Under the pieces are notes generated by a model. That model was not told the origin of the DNA. It saw only the letters and a list, made by a program, of their open reading frames with translations, and did no database searches. A stretch of 64,000 nucleotides of DNA from Roseateles koreensis (lineage in GTDB: Bacteria; Pseudomonadota; Gammaproteobacteria; Burkholderiales; Burkholderiaceae_C): contig NZ_JAQQXS010000005.1 of the NCBI RefSeq assembly GCF_028595305.1, positions 230,477-294,476 of the forward strand, read 5' to 3'. Shown in pieces: positions 1-8,433 of this stretch (position 1 is its first letter; each line of letters opens with the position of its first letter). A program made the translations under genes and the position numbers.

Positions 1-173
1 CCACGGGCGGCGTCCAGGGCTGAGCGGGCCATGGCCACGTCGCGGTTCTCGGCGGCCAGTTGCAGGGCTTGGGCGAGGGTGAGGTGTCCGTCGGGCGGCA
101 GGGTTTGGGCGCTAACTGTGGCGGTGGACAGAAGGCTTAGCAGCAGGAGCGCAGGAAGGGGTCGAAATCGCAT
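1..173 (-). CDS. TolC-family outer membrane efflux protein, N-terminal fragment
   Basis: Partial gene running off the left edge of the window; only the first 57 residues are present. The start is ATG at 173 on the minus strand. A Sec signal peptide (basic MRFR, then a Leu-rich core ending in VSAQ) is followed by the phrase LTLAQALQLAAENRDVAMAR, which is the typical first helix of TolC/CzcC-type outer membrane efflux proteins. Such proteins form trimeric channels joining inner membrane pumps to the outside. It is divergent from the response regulator at 269 across a 95-bp gap, so the two-component system may control this efflux system. The pump genes, if any, lie outside the window. Confidence 0.7.
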   Translation of the reverse strand, partial: MRFRPLPALLLLSLLSTATVSAQTLPPDGHLTLAQALQLAAENRDVAMARSALDAAR

Positions 174-268
174 CCAAGGGTTATCCCTCAAAACCCCTGA
201 CCGGAGCCTGACCCCTGTGTGGCGTTTTCGCGTGAGTCTTGCTCCGAACCTTGCCTTAAAGTCTCGCC

Positions 269-979
269 ATGCGAATTCTTGTCGTTGAAGACGATCCCAC
301 ACTCAGTCAGATCATGCAGCGCAGCCTGGCGGATGCGGGCCACCATGTGGATCTGGCCGGTACCGCTGAGCAAGCGAATTATCTCTGGCGCATTCTTGAG
401 TTGGACGCTGTGCTGTTGGACCTTAGCCTGCCGGATGGCCATGGCCTGAACGTGCTGCGTGAAGCGCGGGCGCGGGGCGATGGCACGCCGGTGTTGGTCC
501 TGACCGCCCGCAACCGCACTGAAGAGCGCATCGCCGGGCTGGACGCAGGCGCTGACGACTACCTGGGCAAGCCCTTCGAGCTGGCCGAGGTGGAGGCCCG
601 CCTGCGCGCGCTGGTGCGGCGCCGGCTTGACCTGCACGACCAGGCCCGCGTAGGCCGCTTGTTGCTGGACCGCCGGGCCCGGCGGGTATTTCTCGACGGC
701 GATACGCTGGATTTGCCAGCCCGTGAGTTCGAGGTGCTGTGGGAATTGATGACGCCCCCGGGGCGGGTGGTGAGCAAGGCCATCTTGTCGGACAAGCTGT
801 CGGGCTTTGACGATGCGCTGGGCGCCAATGCCCTGGAAGCCTTTGTTTCGCGGCTGCGCAAGAAGCTGCTTGGCAGCGGCGCCGGCATCCGCACCCTGCG
901 CGGCCTGGGCTATTTGATGGAGACAGAGGAGGCGCTCCCCGCCGCCCCAACGTTGAACGAAACCGGGCGCAAGCCGTGA
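269..979 (+). CDS. OmpR-family response regulator
   Basis: Two-component response regulator of 236 residues. The receiver domain (about 1-115) has the acidic pair D8/D9, the phospho-acceptor D51 in LLDLSLPDG, T79 in VLTA and K101 in GKPF. A winged-helix DNA-binding domain (about 125-222) ends with the usual RTLRGLGYLM. It resembles QseB/PmrA/TctD regulators. It is followed 18 bp later by its histidine kinase, so the two form one operon; the junction carries an 11-bp tandem repeat. Likely targets, by position only, are the divergent efflux gene on its left and the porin gene to the right. Signal and regulon are not visible from sequence. Confidence 0.9.
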   Translation: MRILVVEDDPTLSQIMQRSLADAGHHVDLAGTAEQANYLWRILELDAVLLDLSLPDGHGLNVLREARARGDGTPVLVLTARNRTEERIAGLDAGADDYLGKPFELAEVEARLRALVRRRLDLHDQARVGRLLLDRRARRVFLDGDTLDLPAREFEVLWELMTPPGRVVSKAILSDKLSGFDDALGANALEAFVSRLRKKLLGSGAGIRTLRGLGYLMETEEALPAAPTLNETGRKP

Positions 980-1008
980 GCAAGCCGTGAGCAAGCCGTG
1001 AGCAAACT
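976..1008 (+). repeat. Tandem 11-bp repeat at regulator/kinase junction
   Basis: The unit gtgagcaagcc occurs at 976-986 and 987-997 and starts again at 998 with two changes near its end. The regulator stop TGA (977-979) lies in the first unit and each unit supplies a GTG. Because 11 is not a multiple of three, the GTGs are in different frames; only the one at 998 opens the kinase frame. Confidence 0.85.
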
Positions 1009-2437
1009 GCCGCCCGCCGTGCCCAGCACCCCGCAGGCTGGGCGGCGCCCCTCCCTGCGCTTGCGCTTGCTGCGCCATGTGATGTTGCCGCTGCTGCTGA
1101 CCTGGGCGTTGGGCAGTGCGGTGGCCTTGGGCGTGGCCTCGTTTTTCACCCAACGGGCGTTTGACCGTGCCATGCTGGACGACGCCCTGCTGCTCGCCTC
1201 CCGCCTGGAAATGCGCGACGGCGTTCCCACGCTCAACATCAGCACGGCCGACCTCAACACCGTGCTGTTCGACCAGAGTGAGTCCGAATATTTCGCGGTG
1301 CTGGACCCCAGTGGAAAACTGATCGCCGGCCACGCCGGGCTGCAGCCGCCCGCCGGTCATACGCCTAGCGCCGAAGGTTCGGCCGAGTTTTTGGACCTGC
1401 GCTTTCGTGAGCAGGATGTGCGCGCCGTGGTGCTGACGCGCGACCATCCCATTTCAGCGCGCGTGGTGGTCGCCTTGACCACGCGCAGCCGCAGTGAATT
1501 GCTGCGCCGCCTGTTCTTGTTCTCCATCGTGCCGCAAGTGGGTTTGCTGCTGATCCTGGCGGTTTGGTTGCGCCGGGTCATCAATCGCGACTTGCTGCCC
1601 CTGGCCAATCTGCAGCAGGAGCTGACGCAACGTGATGCAGCCGATCTGGCGCCCTTGCCGGCAGCCGTCAGCCTGCAAGCGGGCTCACGCGAGGTACACG
1701 ATCTCGCCGCGGCGGTGAATGCCTTGTTCGAACGCCTTGAAAACGGCATCAGCGCGCAACGCGAGTTCGCCGGCAATGTGGCGCATGAGCTCAAAACCCC
1801 CCTGGCGGGCCTGCGCGCAGCGGCTGAATATGGCCTGGCCCAGCGCGACCCGCAGCTGTGGCGCGAGCAATTGTTGGCGGTGCTGCAAAGCCAGCAGCGT
1901 GCCAGCCATTTGGTGGATCAGCTGTTGGCCCTGGCCTTGGCGGATGAAGCCAGCCGAGCCATCCGCCTGCAGCCCGTGCGCCTGGACGAATGCGCCCGTG
2001 ATGTGCTGCTGCAAACCCTGCCTCTGGCTGACCGCGCAGGTGTGGAGTTAGAGGCCAGCGGCCTGGATGCGCCCGTGATGGTGATGGCCGATCGCGGCTT
2101 GCTGGAAGGGCTGCTGGGCAACTTGCTCGACAACGCCATGCGCTATGGCCGCGATGCACAGGGCCACGGCGTCATCAGCCTGAGCCTGGCGCGCCAGGGG
2201 CAGTTTTTGGCCTTGTCGGTGAGCGACTGCGGGCCGGGCATTGAGCCCGAGCAACGCGCCTTGCTGAGCGGGCGCTGGCGGCAAGGCAGTTGGGCCGCCA
2301 AACTGGGGCAGGGCGCAGGCCTGGGCCTCTCTATCGTGACGCGCTATGCCGAGTTGATGAATGCCCGGCTGGTGCTGGAGTCGGGGGTTGACGGGCGGGG
2401 CCTGCGGGCCTCGGTGATTTTTCCTGCCGTAATTTGA
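998..2437 (+). CDS. Sensor histidine kinase (QseC/TctE-like)
   Basis: Membrane histidine kinase of 479 residues, partner of the regulator just upstream. Two membrane segments (about 27-50 and 172-192) bound a periplasmic sensor region of about 120 residues. The cytoplasmic part has a HAMP-like linker, the phospho-acceptor H263 in the H-box VAHELKTPLAGL, the N-box LLGNLLDNAMRYG (N375, N379), the G1 box SDCGPGIEP (409-417) and the G2 box GAGLGLSIV (439-447). All catalytic motifs are intact. The start is GTG at 998, in the third copy of the 11-bp repeat. Family knowledge says it phosphorylates and dephosphorylates its regulator in response to a periplasmic signal; the signal is unknown. Confidence 0.9.
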   Translation: MSKLPPAVPSTPQAGRRPSLRLRLLRHVMLPLLLTWALGSAVALGVASFFTQRAFDRAMLDDALLLASRLEMRDGVPTLNISTADLNTVLFDQSESEYFAVLDPSGKLIAGHAGLQPPAGHTPSAEGSAEFLDLRFREQDVRAVVLTRDHPISARVVVALTTRSRSELLRRLFLFSIVPQVGLLLILAVWLRRVINRDLLPLANLQQELTQRDAADLAPLPAAVSLQAGSREVHDLAAAVNALFERLENGISAQREFAGNVAHELKTPLAGLRAAAEYGLAQRDPQLWREQLLAVLQSQQRASHLVDQLLALALADEASRAIRLQPVRLDECARDVLLQTLPLADRAGVELEASGLDAPVMVMADRGLLEGLLGNLLDNAMRYGRDAQGHGVISLSLARQGQFLALSVSDCGPGIEPEQRALLSGRWRQGSWAAKLGQGAGLGLSIVTRYAELMNARLVLESGVDGRGLRASVIFPAVI

Positions 2438-2574
2438 GGCTGTGACGTGAGGGTGTGACGTGAGCTCGCGTGGTGGCCGGGGTGTCGTCCTTCTGCCACA
2501 GGGTTCAGGGACAATCGCGGCGCCGCGTCTTGTCTTGCGCATCCCGCCGGCGGATGCATTGCCTCTCTGCTCCC

Positions 2575-3933
2575 ATGCGCCCAACTATCTTGCCTGCTTC
2601 CTTTCGTGTGACGCCCACCCTCGCGGGTCTGCTGATGTCCTGTGCGTTGTGCGCCCCGGCGGGGGCTGCAGAAGCGGCAACGGAGGCGGCCGCGGCCGCC
2701 CCGCAGCCCTGGGTTGCCACGGGCCAGTTCACCTACATCGGGCAAAGCAAAGAACACTTCACTTCGCCCTATGTCGGGCGCAACAGCCTGGGCGCTGAGC
2801 ATGAGGCCTCGTACTCCATCTCCGCCACCGCCTACCTGGGGCTGCGCGTGCCGGTGCTGGGCGAGGTCTACCTCAACCCTGAGGTGATTCAGGGCCGGCC
2901 GCTGTCGGGTTTGGTGGGCTTGGGTGCTTTCAGCAACGGTGAGATGCAAAAAGTGGCGGGCACCTCGCCCAAGCTCTACATGCCGCGCCTGTTTCTGCGT
3001 CGGGACTGGGCCTTGGGTGATGAGCAGGTGGCGCAGGCTGCTGGGCAAAATCAGTTGGCCGGCAAGGTGGCCACGGACCGTGTCCGCCTGACCGTGGGCA
3101 AGTTCGCCATCACCGATATCTTCGACGCCAATGGCTACAGCCATGACTCGCGCACCCAGTTCCTCAACTGGGCCTCGCTGGCGCAGGGGTCCTACGACTT
3201 TGCCGCTGATGCGCAGGGTTACACCTTGGGGGCCGCGCTGGAGTGGATGCAAGGCGATTGGGCTCTGCGGGTCGGCCGGTTCATGGTGCCGCTGGAGTCG
3301 AATGGCGAACGGCTCAACGGTGCCCTTGCCAACTTTCATGGCGACCAATTCGAGCTGGAGCACAGCCACCACTGGGCGGGGTTGCCGGGAACCGCACGCC
3401 TGCTGCTCTGGCGCAACCGTGAAAACATGGGGGCCTACCGCGATGCTCTGCAAGTTGCCGGCGTGGGCGAACCCCAAGTCTCAGCGGTACGCCGCCCGCA
3501 GACCAAATCCGGCTGGGGCCTGCACCTGGAACAAGCCCTGACCGCCGATCTCGGCGGCTTTGTGCGTTGGAGCGAGGGCGACGGCCGTACCGAGAGCTAC
3601 TCCTTCGAGGAGGTGGATGGCAGCCGCCAGATCGGCCTGAGCCTCAAGGGCCTGCGCTGGGGGCGCGAGGCCGATACGGTGGGGCTGCTCTACATCGCCA
3701 ACACCTTGTCCAGCGCACATCGCGACTACCTGGCGGGCGGTGGCTATGGGTTTTTCATCGGCGACGGCAAGCTCAACTACCGTGACGAAACCATTGTCGA
3801 GGCCTATTACAGCTGGAGCTTGAGCGAAGCCTGCAAGCTCAGCCTGGATCTGCAGCACATTCGCAACCCCGCCTACAACGCCGACCGGGGCCCTGTGACC
3901 CTGGCTGCCTTGCGTTTTCATGCGGAGTTCTAA
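2575..3933 (+). CDS. OprB-like carbohydrate-selective porin
   Basis: Outer membrane beta-barrel of 452 residues. The frame is open from 2470, but ATG 2575 is chosen because a Sec signal peptide (MRPTILPASF... ending AGAAEA) begins there. The barrel has alternating aromatic strands, ends in a phenylalanine (FHAEF), and contains stretches typical of the OprB family, such as FDANGYSHDSRTQFLNW and GRFMVPLESNGERLNG. OprB porins admit sugars across the outer membrane. It follows the two-component operon by about 140 bp and lies close to a chitinase, so a sugar or oligosaccharide substrate is plausible. Family assignment rests on motif recognition only. Confidence 0.7.
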   Translation: MRPTILPASFRVTPTLAGLLMSCALCAPAGAAEAATEAAAAAPQPWVATGQFTYIGQSKEHFTSPYVGRNSLGAEHEASYSISATAYLGLRVPVLGEVYLNPEVIQGRPLSGLVGLGAFSNGEMQKVAGTSPKLYMPRLFLRRDWALGDEQVAQAAGQNQLAGKVATDRVRLTVGKFAITDIFDANGYSHDSRTQFLNWASLAQGSYDFAADAQGYTLGAALEWMQGDWALRVGRFMVPLESNGERLNGALANFHGDQFELEHSHHWAGLPGTARLLLWRNRENMGAYRDALQVAGVGEPQVSAVRRPQTKSGWGLHLEQALTADLGGFVRWSEGDGRTESYSFEEVDGSRQIGLSLKGLRWGREADTVGLLYIANTLSSAHRDYLAGGGYGFFIGDGKLNYRDETIVEAYYSWSLSEACKLSLDLQHIRNPAYNADRGPVTLAALRFHAEF

Positions 3934-3984
3934 GCGCATGCGCTGAGGCTGGCCGTCAGCCCGCCTGGCGCTTATGCTTGTGGC

Positions 3985-4755
3985 ATGCGTGCCTTGCCCT
4001 GTTTCGCTATGCCCCATCGTCGCCAGGCCTTGCGCTTTTTGTGGCGCGCCGGGCTGGGTGTGGCCAGCTTGGCGCTTGGCGTGCAGGGCGCTCCCGCCGC
4101 CGAGCGGGGGCCACGGCAAAACCTGTGGATTGAAATCCGTTGGGTGAACAGCAGCCTGAGCGGCGCGGTTTTGGCAGGCACGCGCGACGGTGGCGTGGTG
4201 GTGGGGACGGCGGGCTCGGTATCCCCGCGCGGCCAGATCAGCTGGAGCACCCAGCGGCATGAAGACGACGCTACACGACATCAGACGCAGCGCTTGCTGG
4301 TGCTCAACGGCAACACGGCGCGCTTGCAGCTGACCGAGCAAGTGCCCATTCAGTGGGTGGACTACGGCGTGGAGATGGACGCAGCAGGAGCCGCTTCCGC
4401 CGTGAGCGGCCGCAACAACGCGAGCCCTGGCGGCATGGCAGGCGCCAAGGTGTTTGCGGCACCGCGCAGCGGCACGGTCGACAAGGTCAGCGAATTCCGC
4501 ATGACGCCGCGCTGGCCGGGTGGTCAACAGCCGGTGACCGTCGAGTTGCAAGTGCAGGGCGCTGGCAATGGTGGCAGCAATGGCAACTTGCAGACGCGGG
4601 TGGACAGCACGGTCAGCGTGCCGCTCGGCACATGGTTGACGGTGGCGCGCAGTGGTGATGCGCTGCGCGCCAGCGAGCGCGGCACCCTCAGCAGCACCGA
4701 TGCCGAGGTGCGTCAGGTGCGCGAATTGCAACTGCGGGTTGATCTGGCACCTTGA
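3985..4755 (+). CDS. Secreted protein of unknown function
   Basis: 256 residues with an N-terminal export signal: MPHRRQALRFLWRAGLGVAS begins at a second possible start (4009), and its twin arginine and hydrophobic stretch could be a Sec or a Tat signal. The mature part is Ser/Thr/Gly-rich and predicted beta-sheet. The segment LLVLNGNTARLQLTEQVPIQ loosely resembles the beta-domain of type II/IV secretins, but the protein is too short to be a secretin and has no gate region. It sits 51 bp after the porin gene and 119 bp before the chitinase gene. I do not recognise a named family. Confidence 0.6.
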   Translation: MRALPCFAMPHRRQALRFLWRAGLGVASLALGVQGAPAAERGPRQNLWIEIRWVNSSLSGAVLAGTRDGGVVVGTAGSVSPRGQISWSTQRHEDDATRHQTQRLLVLNGNTARLQLTEQVPIQWVDYGVEMDAAGAASAVSGRNNASPGGMAGAKVFAAPRSGTVDKVSEFRMTPRWPGGQQPVTVELQVQGAGNGGSNGNLQTRVDSTVSVPLGTWLTVARSGDALRASERGTLSSTDAEVRQVRELQLRVDLAP

Positions 4756-4794
4756 TCTTCATTCGGTATGGATGAAAGGCTCAGTGTGGGTTTA

Positions 4795-4811
4795 ATTGGT
4801 ATTTGATTGGC
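4795..4811 (+). promoter_or_regulatory. Candidate NagR-type element upstream of chitinase
   Basis: The stretch attggtatttgattgg lies about 65-80 bp before the chitinase start. It shares TTGGTATT with elements before the nag operon (50223-50242) and in the gap upstream of the TonB receptor (about 62999). HutC-family GlcNAc repressors are known to read TTGGTATA-like half-sites. Resemblance only; no binding evidence. Confidence 0.35.
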
Positions 4812-4874
4812 CTCATTGTTCTGCTACGCTTGCGCCGTCCCAATGTCTGTCCTAACGCTCGCCCATTGCTGACC

Positions 4875-6176
4875 ATGCGCTCATTTCACTCACGTTCTTG
4901 CCTTGCGCCAGGCCGCCTTGCCGCTGCGCTGACCTTGGCCGTTGTCAGCTTGTTCTCAGGGGGCGCGCAGGCGGCCGGCCCAGTGCCAGAGGGCCACCCT
5001 TACCCGGTGTTCGGCGGCAAGCCTTTGGCGGTGGAGCGCACCAGCGCCAAAGTGGTGGGCATGTATGTGCCGATGTGGGAGCCGGTGGCCTTGGTGGATG
5101 CCCTGCAAGGTGAAAGCGTGACGCATGTGCTGTACGCCTTTTTGCGCCTGTGCGGGCCAGGGCAATTGCCGGCAGATGCCGCACGGTGCCAGGGCAAGCA
5201 GGCGTTCGAATTGACCACGGGCGCGGCGGAAACCACCTTCGACGCCGCTTTTCAGCGCCTCAAGCAGCGCGCGCCGCACGTCAAGGTGATCGCCTCGGTC
5301 GGAGGCTGGGGCGGGTCGGATCCTTTCTTTTTGATGAATGGGGATGCGGCCAACCGCGCCGCATTTGCAGGCTCGGCCGCCCGATTCTTGCGTGAGCATC
5401 CGGCCTTCGACGGCATCGACATCGACTGGGAGCACCCCGGCAACAACGGCGCGGCCAATGGGGTGCAATTGGGCAGCGACGCTGATGGCCAGCGTTATGC
5501 CGACTTGTTGGTAGACCTGCGCGCGGCGCTCACCACCTTGAGCGCGGAGACCGGCCGTCCCTACCTGGTGAGCATGGCCGTCAACACCACCAGCCCCATC
5601 ATCAACCGCATTGATTTCAAGCGTGCAGAGCCTGCGCTGGACCTTGTGTTCATGATGACATACGACTTTTACGGCGCATGGTCAGACGGCATTGGCAACC
5701 ACACCACGCTGTTCAGCAGCGCGCCCGAGGCCGATGACAGCCTGGCGCGCTCGGTGCGCAATTTGATGCAAGCCGGCATGCCGGCCGCAAAACTGGTGGC
5801 GGGCGTGGGGCTGTATGGGCGTGGCTTCAGCGGCGTGACCCAGGCGCGCACGGGTGCAGCCAAGGCGGGCGGCTTCCCTGGGGTTGAAGGGGCTTTGCCC
5901 TATCGGCAGATTGCCAGCCGCTACCTCGGCCCGCAGGGTCACGGGCTGCGCGGTTGGCAGGCGCGCTTCGACGCTACCACCCAGGCCTGGAATCTGGTGC
6001 AGCCCACCCAGCACCTGTTCATCGGCTATGACGACCCCCGGGCGGTGATCGCCAAGGGTCGTTATGCGCTCAAGAATGGCCTGGCGGGTGTCTTCGGGTG
6101 GGAGTTGAGCCAGGACAACGGTGACATCTTGAATGCAATGAACTTCGGCGTGGGCAACTTGTTGCAGCAACCTTGA
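4875..6176 (+). CDS. GH18 chitinase, secreted
   Basis: Exported glycoside hydrolase family 18 enzyme, 433 residues from ATG 4875, chosen because a Sec signal peptide (MRSFHSRSCLAPGRL... ending GGAQA) starts there. The catalytic signature is complete: FDGIDIDWEHPG gives D179, D182, D184 and the proton donor E186. The SVGGW strand (about 141-145) and the MMTYDFYG motif of GH18 barrels are also present. GH18 enzymes cleave chitin by substrate-assisted catalysis. No carbohydrate-binding domain is seen. Its product would feed the GlcNAc island at 50-63 kb, and a similar upstream element suggests common control. Confidence 0.92.
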   Translation: MRSFHSRSCLAPGRLAAALTLAVVSLFSGGAQAAGPVPEGHPYPVFGGKPLAVERTSAKVVGMYVPMWEPVALVDALQGESVTHVLYAFLRLCGPGQLPADAARCQGKQAFELTTGAAETTFDAAFQRLKQRAPHVKVIASVGGWGGSDPFFLMNGDAANRAAFAGSAARFLREHPAFDGIDIDWEHPGNNGAANGVQLGSDADGQRYADLLVDLRAALTTLSAETGRPYLVSMAVNTTSPIINRIDFKRAEPALDLVFMMTYDFYGAWSDGIGNHTTLFSSAPEADDSLARSVRNLMQAGMPAAKLVAGVGLYGRGFSGVTQARTGAAKAGGFPGVEGALPYRQIASRYLGPQGHGLRGWQARFDATTQAWNLVQPTQHLFIGYDDPRAVIAKGRYALKNGLAGVFGWELSQDNGDILNAMNFGVGNLLQQP

Positions 6177-6206
6177 GTTGCCTCAGGCATGGACCCAAGT
6201 GCCGGA

Positions 6207-7196
6207 TCAGGCCGCTTGCGCAGGCGCCCGGTCGTGGTCCAGATCGGGGCGATGCCAGGGGTCCAGGTGCGTCATCAGATCAAGCACCCGGTGGTGCTGC
6301 AGCACGCGCTGGCGGGCCAGCACCGTGATGTCGTGGCCGGCTTCAACGGTGATCTGCGCGTCCACCTCCAGGTGGGCGTCCACGATGATCATGTCGCCCA
6401 TCTTGCGGGTCCGCACATCGTGGACGTTACGCACGCCGGGTGTTTCCAGCAGCGTCCTCTTGATAGCGGCCACCTCGACTTCATCGACCGCCCGGTCCAT
6501 CAGGTCGTGCAGGGCGTCCCAGCCGAAGGTCCAGCCCATCTTGCCGATCATCAGGCCAACAACCAGTGCCGCCACCGGGTCCAGCAGCGGGTAGCCGGCC
6601 AGATTGCCGACAATGCCCGCGCCCACCACCAGCGATGAGGCCGCGTCGGAGCGGGCGTGCCAGGCATTGGCCACCAGCATGCTGGACTTGACCCGCTTGG
6701 CCACCGCAATCATGTAGCGGAAGAGGCTCTCTTTCGCGATCAGGGCGATGCCGGCCACCCACAGCGCCGTGCCATGCACCTTGGGAATGGCATCGGGGTT
6801 TTGCAACTTCTGCGCGGCCGACCACAACATGCCCGCGCCAACGCCGAGCAAGATCAGGCCCAGGGCCAAAGAGGCTGCAGTTTCAAACCGGTGGTGGCCA
6901 TATGGGTGGTCCTCATCGGCATCCTTGCGGCTGTGATGGGAGGCAAACAGCACCACGAAATCCGACACCAGGTCCGACAGGGAGTGAATGCCGTCCGCCA
7001 CCAGGGCCTGCGATTTGGCGAGCGTGCCCACGGTGATCTGCACGGCTGTCAGCACGACGTTTACCACCACGCTGACCCAGGTGCTGCGCGAGGCGGCCGC
7101 TACTTTTTCTTGTGGGCTGATGGTGTTGTCTTCCGCCTCGGGCGGGGGGGCGGGCACGCGGGGCGCGCGATGGGGGCTTGGGGTTTTGCTTGGCAT
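6207..7196 (-). CDS. Cation diffusion facilitator (CDF) metal exporter
   Basis: Inner membrane divalent-cation/proton antiporter of 329 residues. The family signature is clear: the metal-site helix ADGIHSLSD with H and D ligands, its partner HARSDAASS, and the loop HPYGHHRFE. About six membrane helices are followed by a cytoplasmic ferredoxin-like C-terminal domain (GVRNVHDVRTRKMGD...). CDF proteins export Zn, Fe, Mn, Co or Cd; the metal cannot be told from sequence. The N-terminus is a Pro-rich tail of about 25 residues. It converges with the chitinase gene, leaving 30 bp between them. Confidence 0.88.
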   Translation of the reverse strand: MPSKTPSPHRAPRVPAPPPEAEDNTISPQEKVAAASRSTWVSVVVNVVLTAVQITVGTLAKSQALVADGIHSLSDLVSDFVVLFASHHSRKDADEDHPYGHHRFETAASLALGLILLGVGAGMLWSAAQKLQNPDAIPKVHGTALWVAGIALIAKESLFRYMIAVAKRVKSSMLVANAWHARSDAASSLVVGAGIVGNLAGYPLLDPVAALVVGLMIGKMGWTFGWDALHDLMDRAVDEVEVAAIKRTLLETPGVRNVHDVRTRKMGDMIIVDAHLEVDAQITVEAGHDITVLARQRVLQHHRVLDLMTHLDPWHRPDLDHDRAPAQAA

Positions 7197-7409
7197 GACG
7201 GACGCTATCGTAAAGGCTCAGCGTGTCGTGCGAGTGCTGTCGCAGGCCATTTCCTGCGCTGCCATCGCTTTTGCGCGCATTGGCCAATCATTGGACACTC
7301 ATTGGCCACTATTGCGGCATGGCTTCAACGTGAGGTCCTAACGTGTTACCTCTACGCGTAGACTGACTTGACGCTGCCCCGTAACCGTTCCCGCCCTAAG
7401 ATCTGGCGC

Positions 7410-7784
7410 ATGAACATCGCCCTGATCGCCCACGACGGCAAAAAGAACGACATGGTGGCCCTGGCCAGCGCCTTCAAACCTTTGCTGGAGCGCTCCACGC
7501 TGCTGGCCACTGGCACCACGGGAGGGCGCTTGCAGGCCGAATGTGGCCTGACTGTGGAGCGCCTGCTCAGCGGCCCGATGGGTGGTGACCTGCAAATTGG
7601 CGCCCGCCTGGCCATGGGCGCGGTGGACGTGGTGATCTTTCTGCGCGACCCCATGACGCCGCAACCGCACGAACCCGACATCAACGCCCTGGTGCGCGCC
7701 TGCGACGTGCACGACATCCCATGCGCCACCAACGTCGCCAGTGCACGCCTGCTGCTCACCCAACTCAGCGCCTTAACTCTTTAA
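7410..7784 (+). CDS. mgsA: Methylglyoxal synthase
   Basis: 124 residues, the normal length for MgsA. It begins [16 protein letters not shown] and carries the family motifs TGTTGGRLQ (phosphate binding), the catalytic region [21 protein letters not shown] and CATNVASA. The enzyme converts dihydroxyacetone phosphate to methylglyoxal plus phosphate, a glycolytic bypass that relieves sugar-phosphate stress. ATG 7410 is used because it matches the family N-terminus; the frame is open further upstream. Stands alone between a divergent CDF gene and a long non-coding stretch. Confidence 0.93.
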   Translation: MNIALIAHDGKKNDMVALASAFKPLLERSTLLATGTTGGRLQAECGLTVERLLSGPMGGDLQIGARLAMGAVDVVIFLRDPMTPQPHEPDINALVRACDVHDIPCATNVASARLLLTQLSALTL

Positions 7785-7814
7785 TTGGGGTCAGAGTCGA
7801 TTTTTTTGAAGGCG

Positions 7815-7843
7815 AACGCCCCGATTCAGGGCGTTGATCGGGG
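7815..7843 (+). other. Alternative hairpins after mgsA
   Basis: Two mutually exclusive 7-bp stems share sequence: AACGCCC (7815-7821) can pair with GGGCGTT (7829-7835), or CCCCGAT (7819-7825) with ATCGGGG (7837-7843). A T-run precedes rather than follows, so this is not a normal terminator for mgsA. The preceding text attggggtcagagtcgat resembles a repeat element seen in many proteobacteria. The rest of 7844-8145 holds no recognisable gene and may be the promoter and leader of the small gene at 8146. Confidence 0.35.
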
Positions 7844-8145
7844 GCAAGGTGTGGCGCGATTGTCTGGAATTTGCAGTCCTGCCAGCCCAGCGCAGCACCT
7901 GAAATCCAAAAATGCGCAAGAACACCGTAAAATGCGCGGTTCATTCCAACTCAGTCGCGCCGGGTTTGGCTTTGCTTTCGGGTGATTGACCCGGGGGGTC
8001 TTGATGAAGCGTTCGGGTTTGTGCTTGCACAGGCGCCCGGGTGCAGGGTCCGGAACTCCCGAGGTTCAGAGTCTGAATCGGGGCTGCGGCAGCGGGTTGG
8101 TGATCTCTTGCTTTTTGCATCCAATCCCTTGTACCGGAGCCATTC

Positions 8146-8313
8146 ATGGGCAACAAAATCGTTACCGAAGCCGCACGTCGCGCTACTCCCCGTCCCGCAG
8201 CGCCCAACGGTGTGACCTTCACCGCCCCCCGTGGCCAGAAGATCAGCCTCGAGCGCGGCTCGCACACCCGCAGCAAGAAGAACCCGGGCAAGCGTCCTTC
8301 CAACGGCGGTTGA
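8146..8313 (+). CDS. Small basic protein of unknown function (55 aa)
   Basis: A short frame starting ATG 8146 and ending TGA 8311-8313, with a GGAG ribosome-binding site at 8136-8139. The product MGNKIVTEAARRATPRPAAP... is rich in Arg, Lys and Pro, with no Cys or Trp, and ends KKNPGKRPSNGG. Third codon positions are mostly G/C, and a strong intrinsic terminator follows 53 bp later, so it is very probably a separate single-gene unit. The charge suggests nucleic-acid or ribosome contact, but this is inference; I do not recognise a named family. Confidence 0.7.
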   Translation: MGNKIVTEAARRATPRPAAPNGVTFTAPRGQKISLERGSHTRSKKNPGKRPSNGG

Positions 8314-8366
8314 TCCCCGCACGGCTCGGGCCGCGTTGTTGTGCAACGTGGCTGCAGCTGTGAACA

Positions 8367-8402
8367 ACAGGCCCTACCATTCGGCAGGGCCTGTGTTTTT
8401 TT
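8367..8402 (+). terminator. Rho-independent terminator
   Basis: Nine-base-pair perfect stem ACAGGCCCT/AGGGCCTGT (8367-8375 and 8386-8394) with a 10-nt loop, followed by a run of T at 8396-8402. Ends the transcript of the 55-aa gene. Confidence 0.9.
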
Positions 8403-8433
8403 GTGCTTTCGAATCGATTGAAGAGCCATCACC

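Noticed and set aside
188..1447. 419-codon minus-strand frame over the two-component genes
   Set aside because: Antisense to the regulator and kinase, whose motifs are unmistakable; the Gln/His/Arg/Gly-rich translation is typical of high-GC shadows.
7785..8145. 6S RNA or another known ncRNA in the gap after mgsA
   Set aside because: Alternative stems are present near mgsA, but no known RNA family layout could be recognised.
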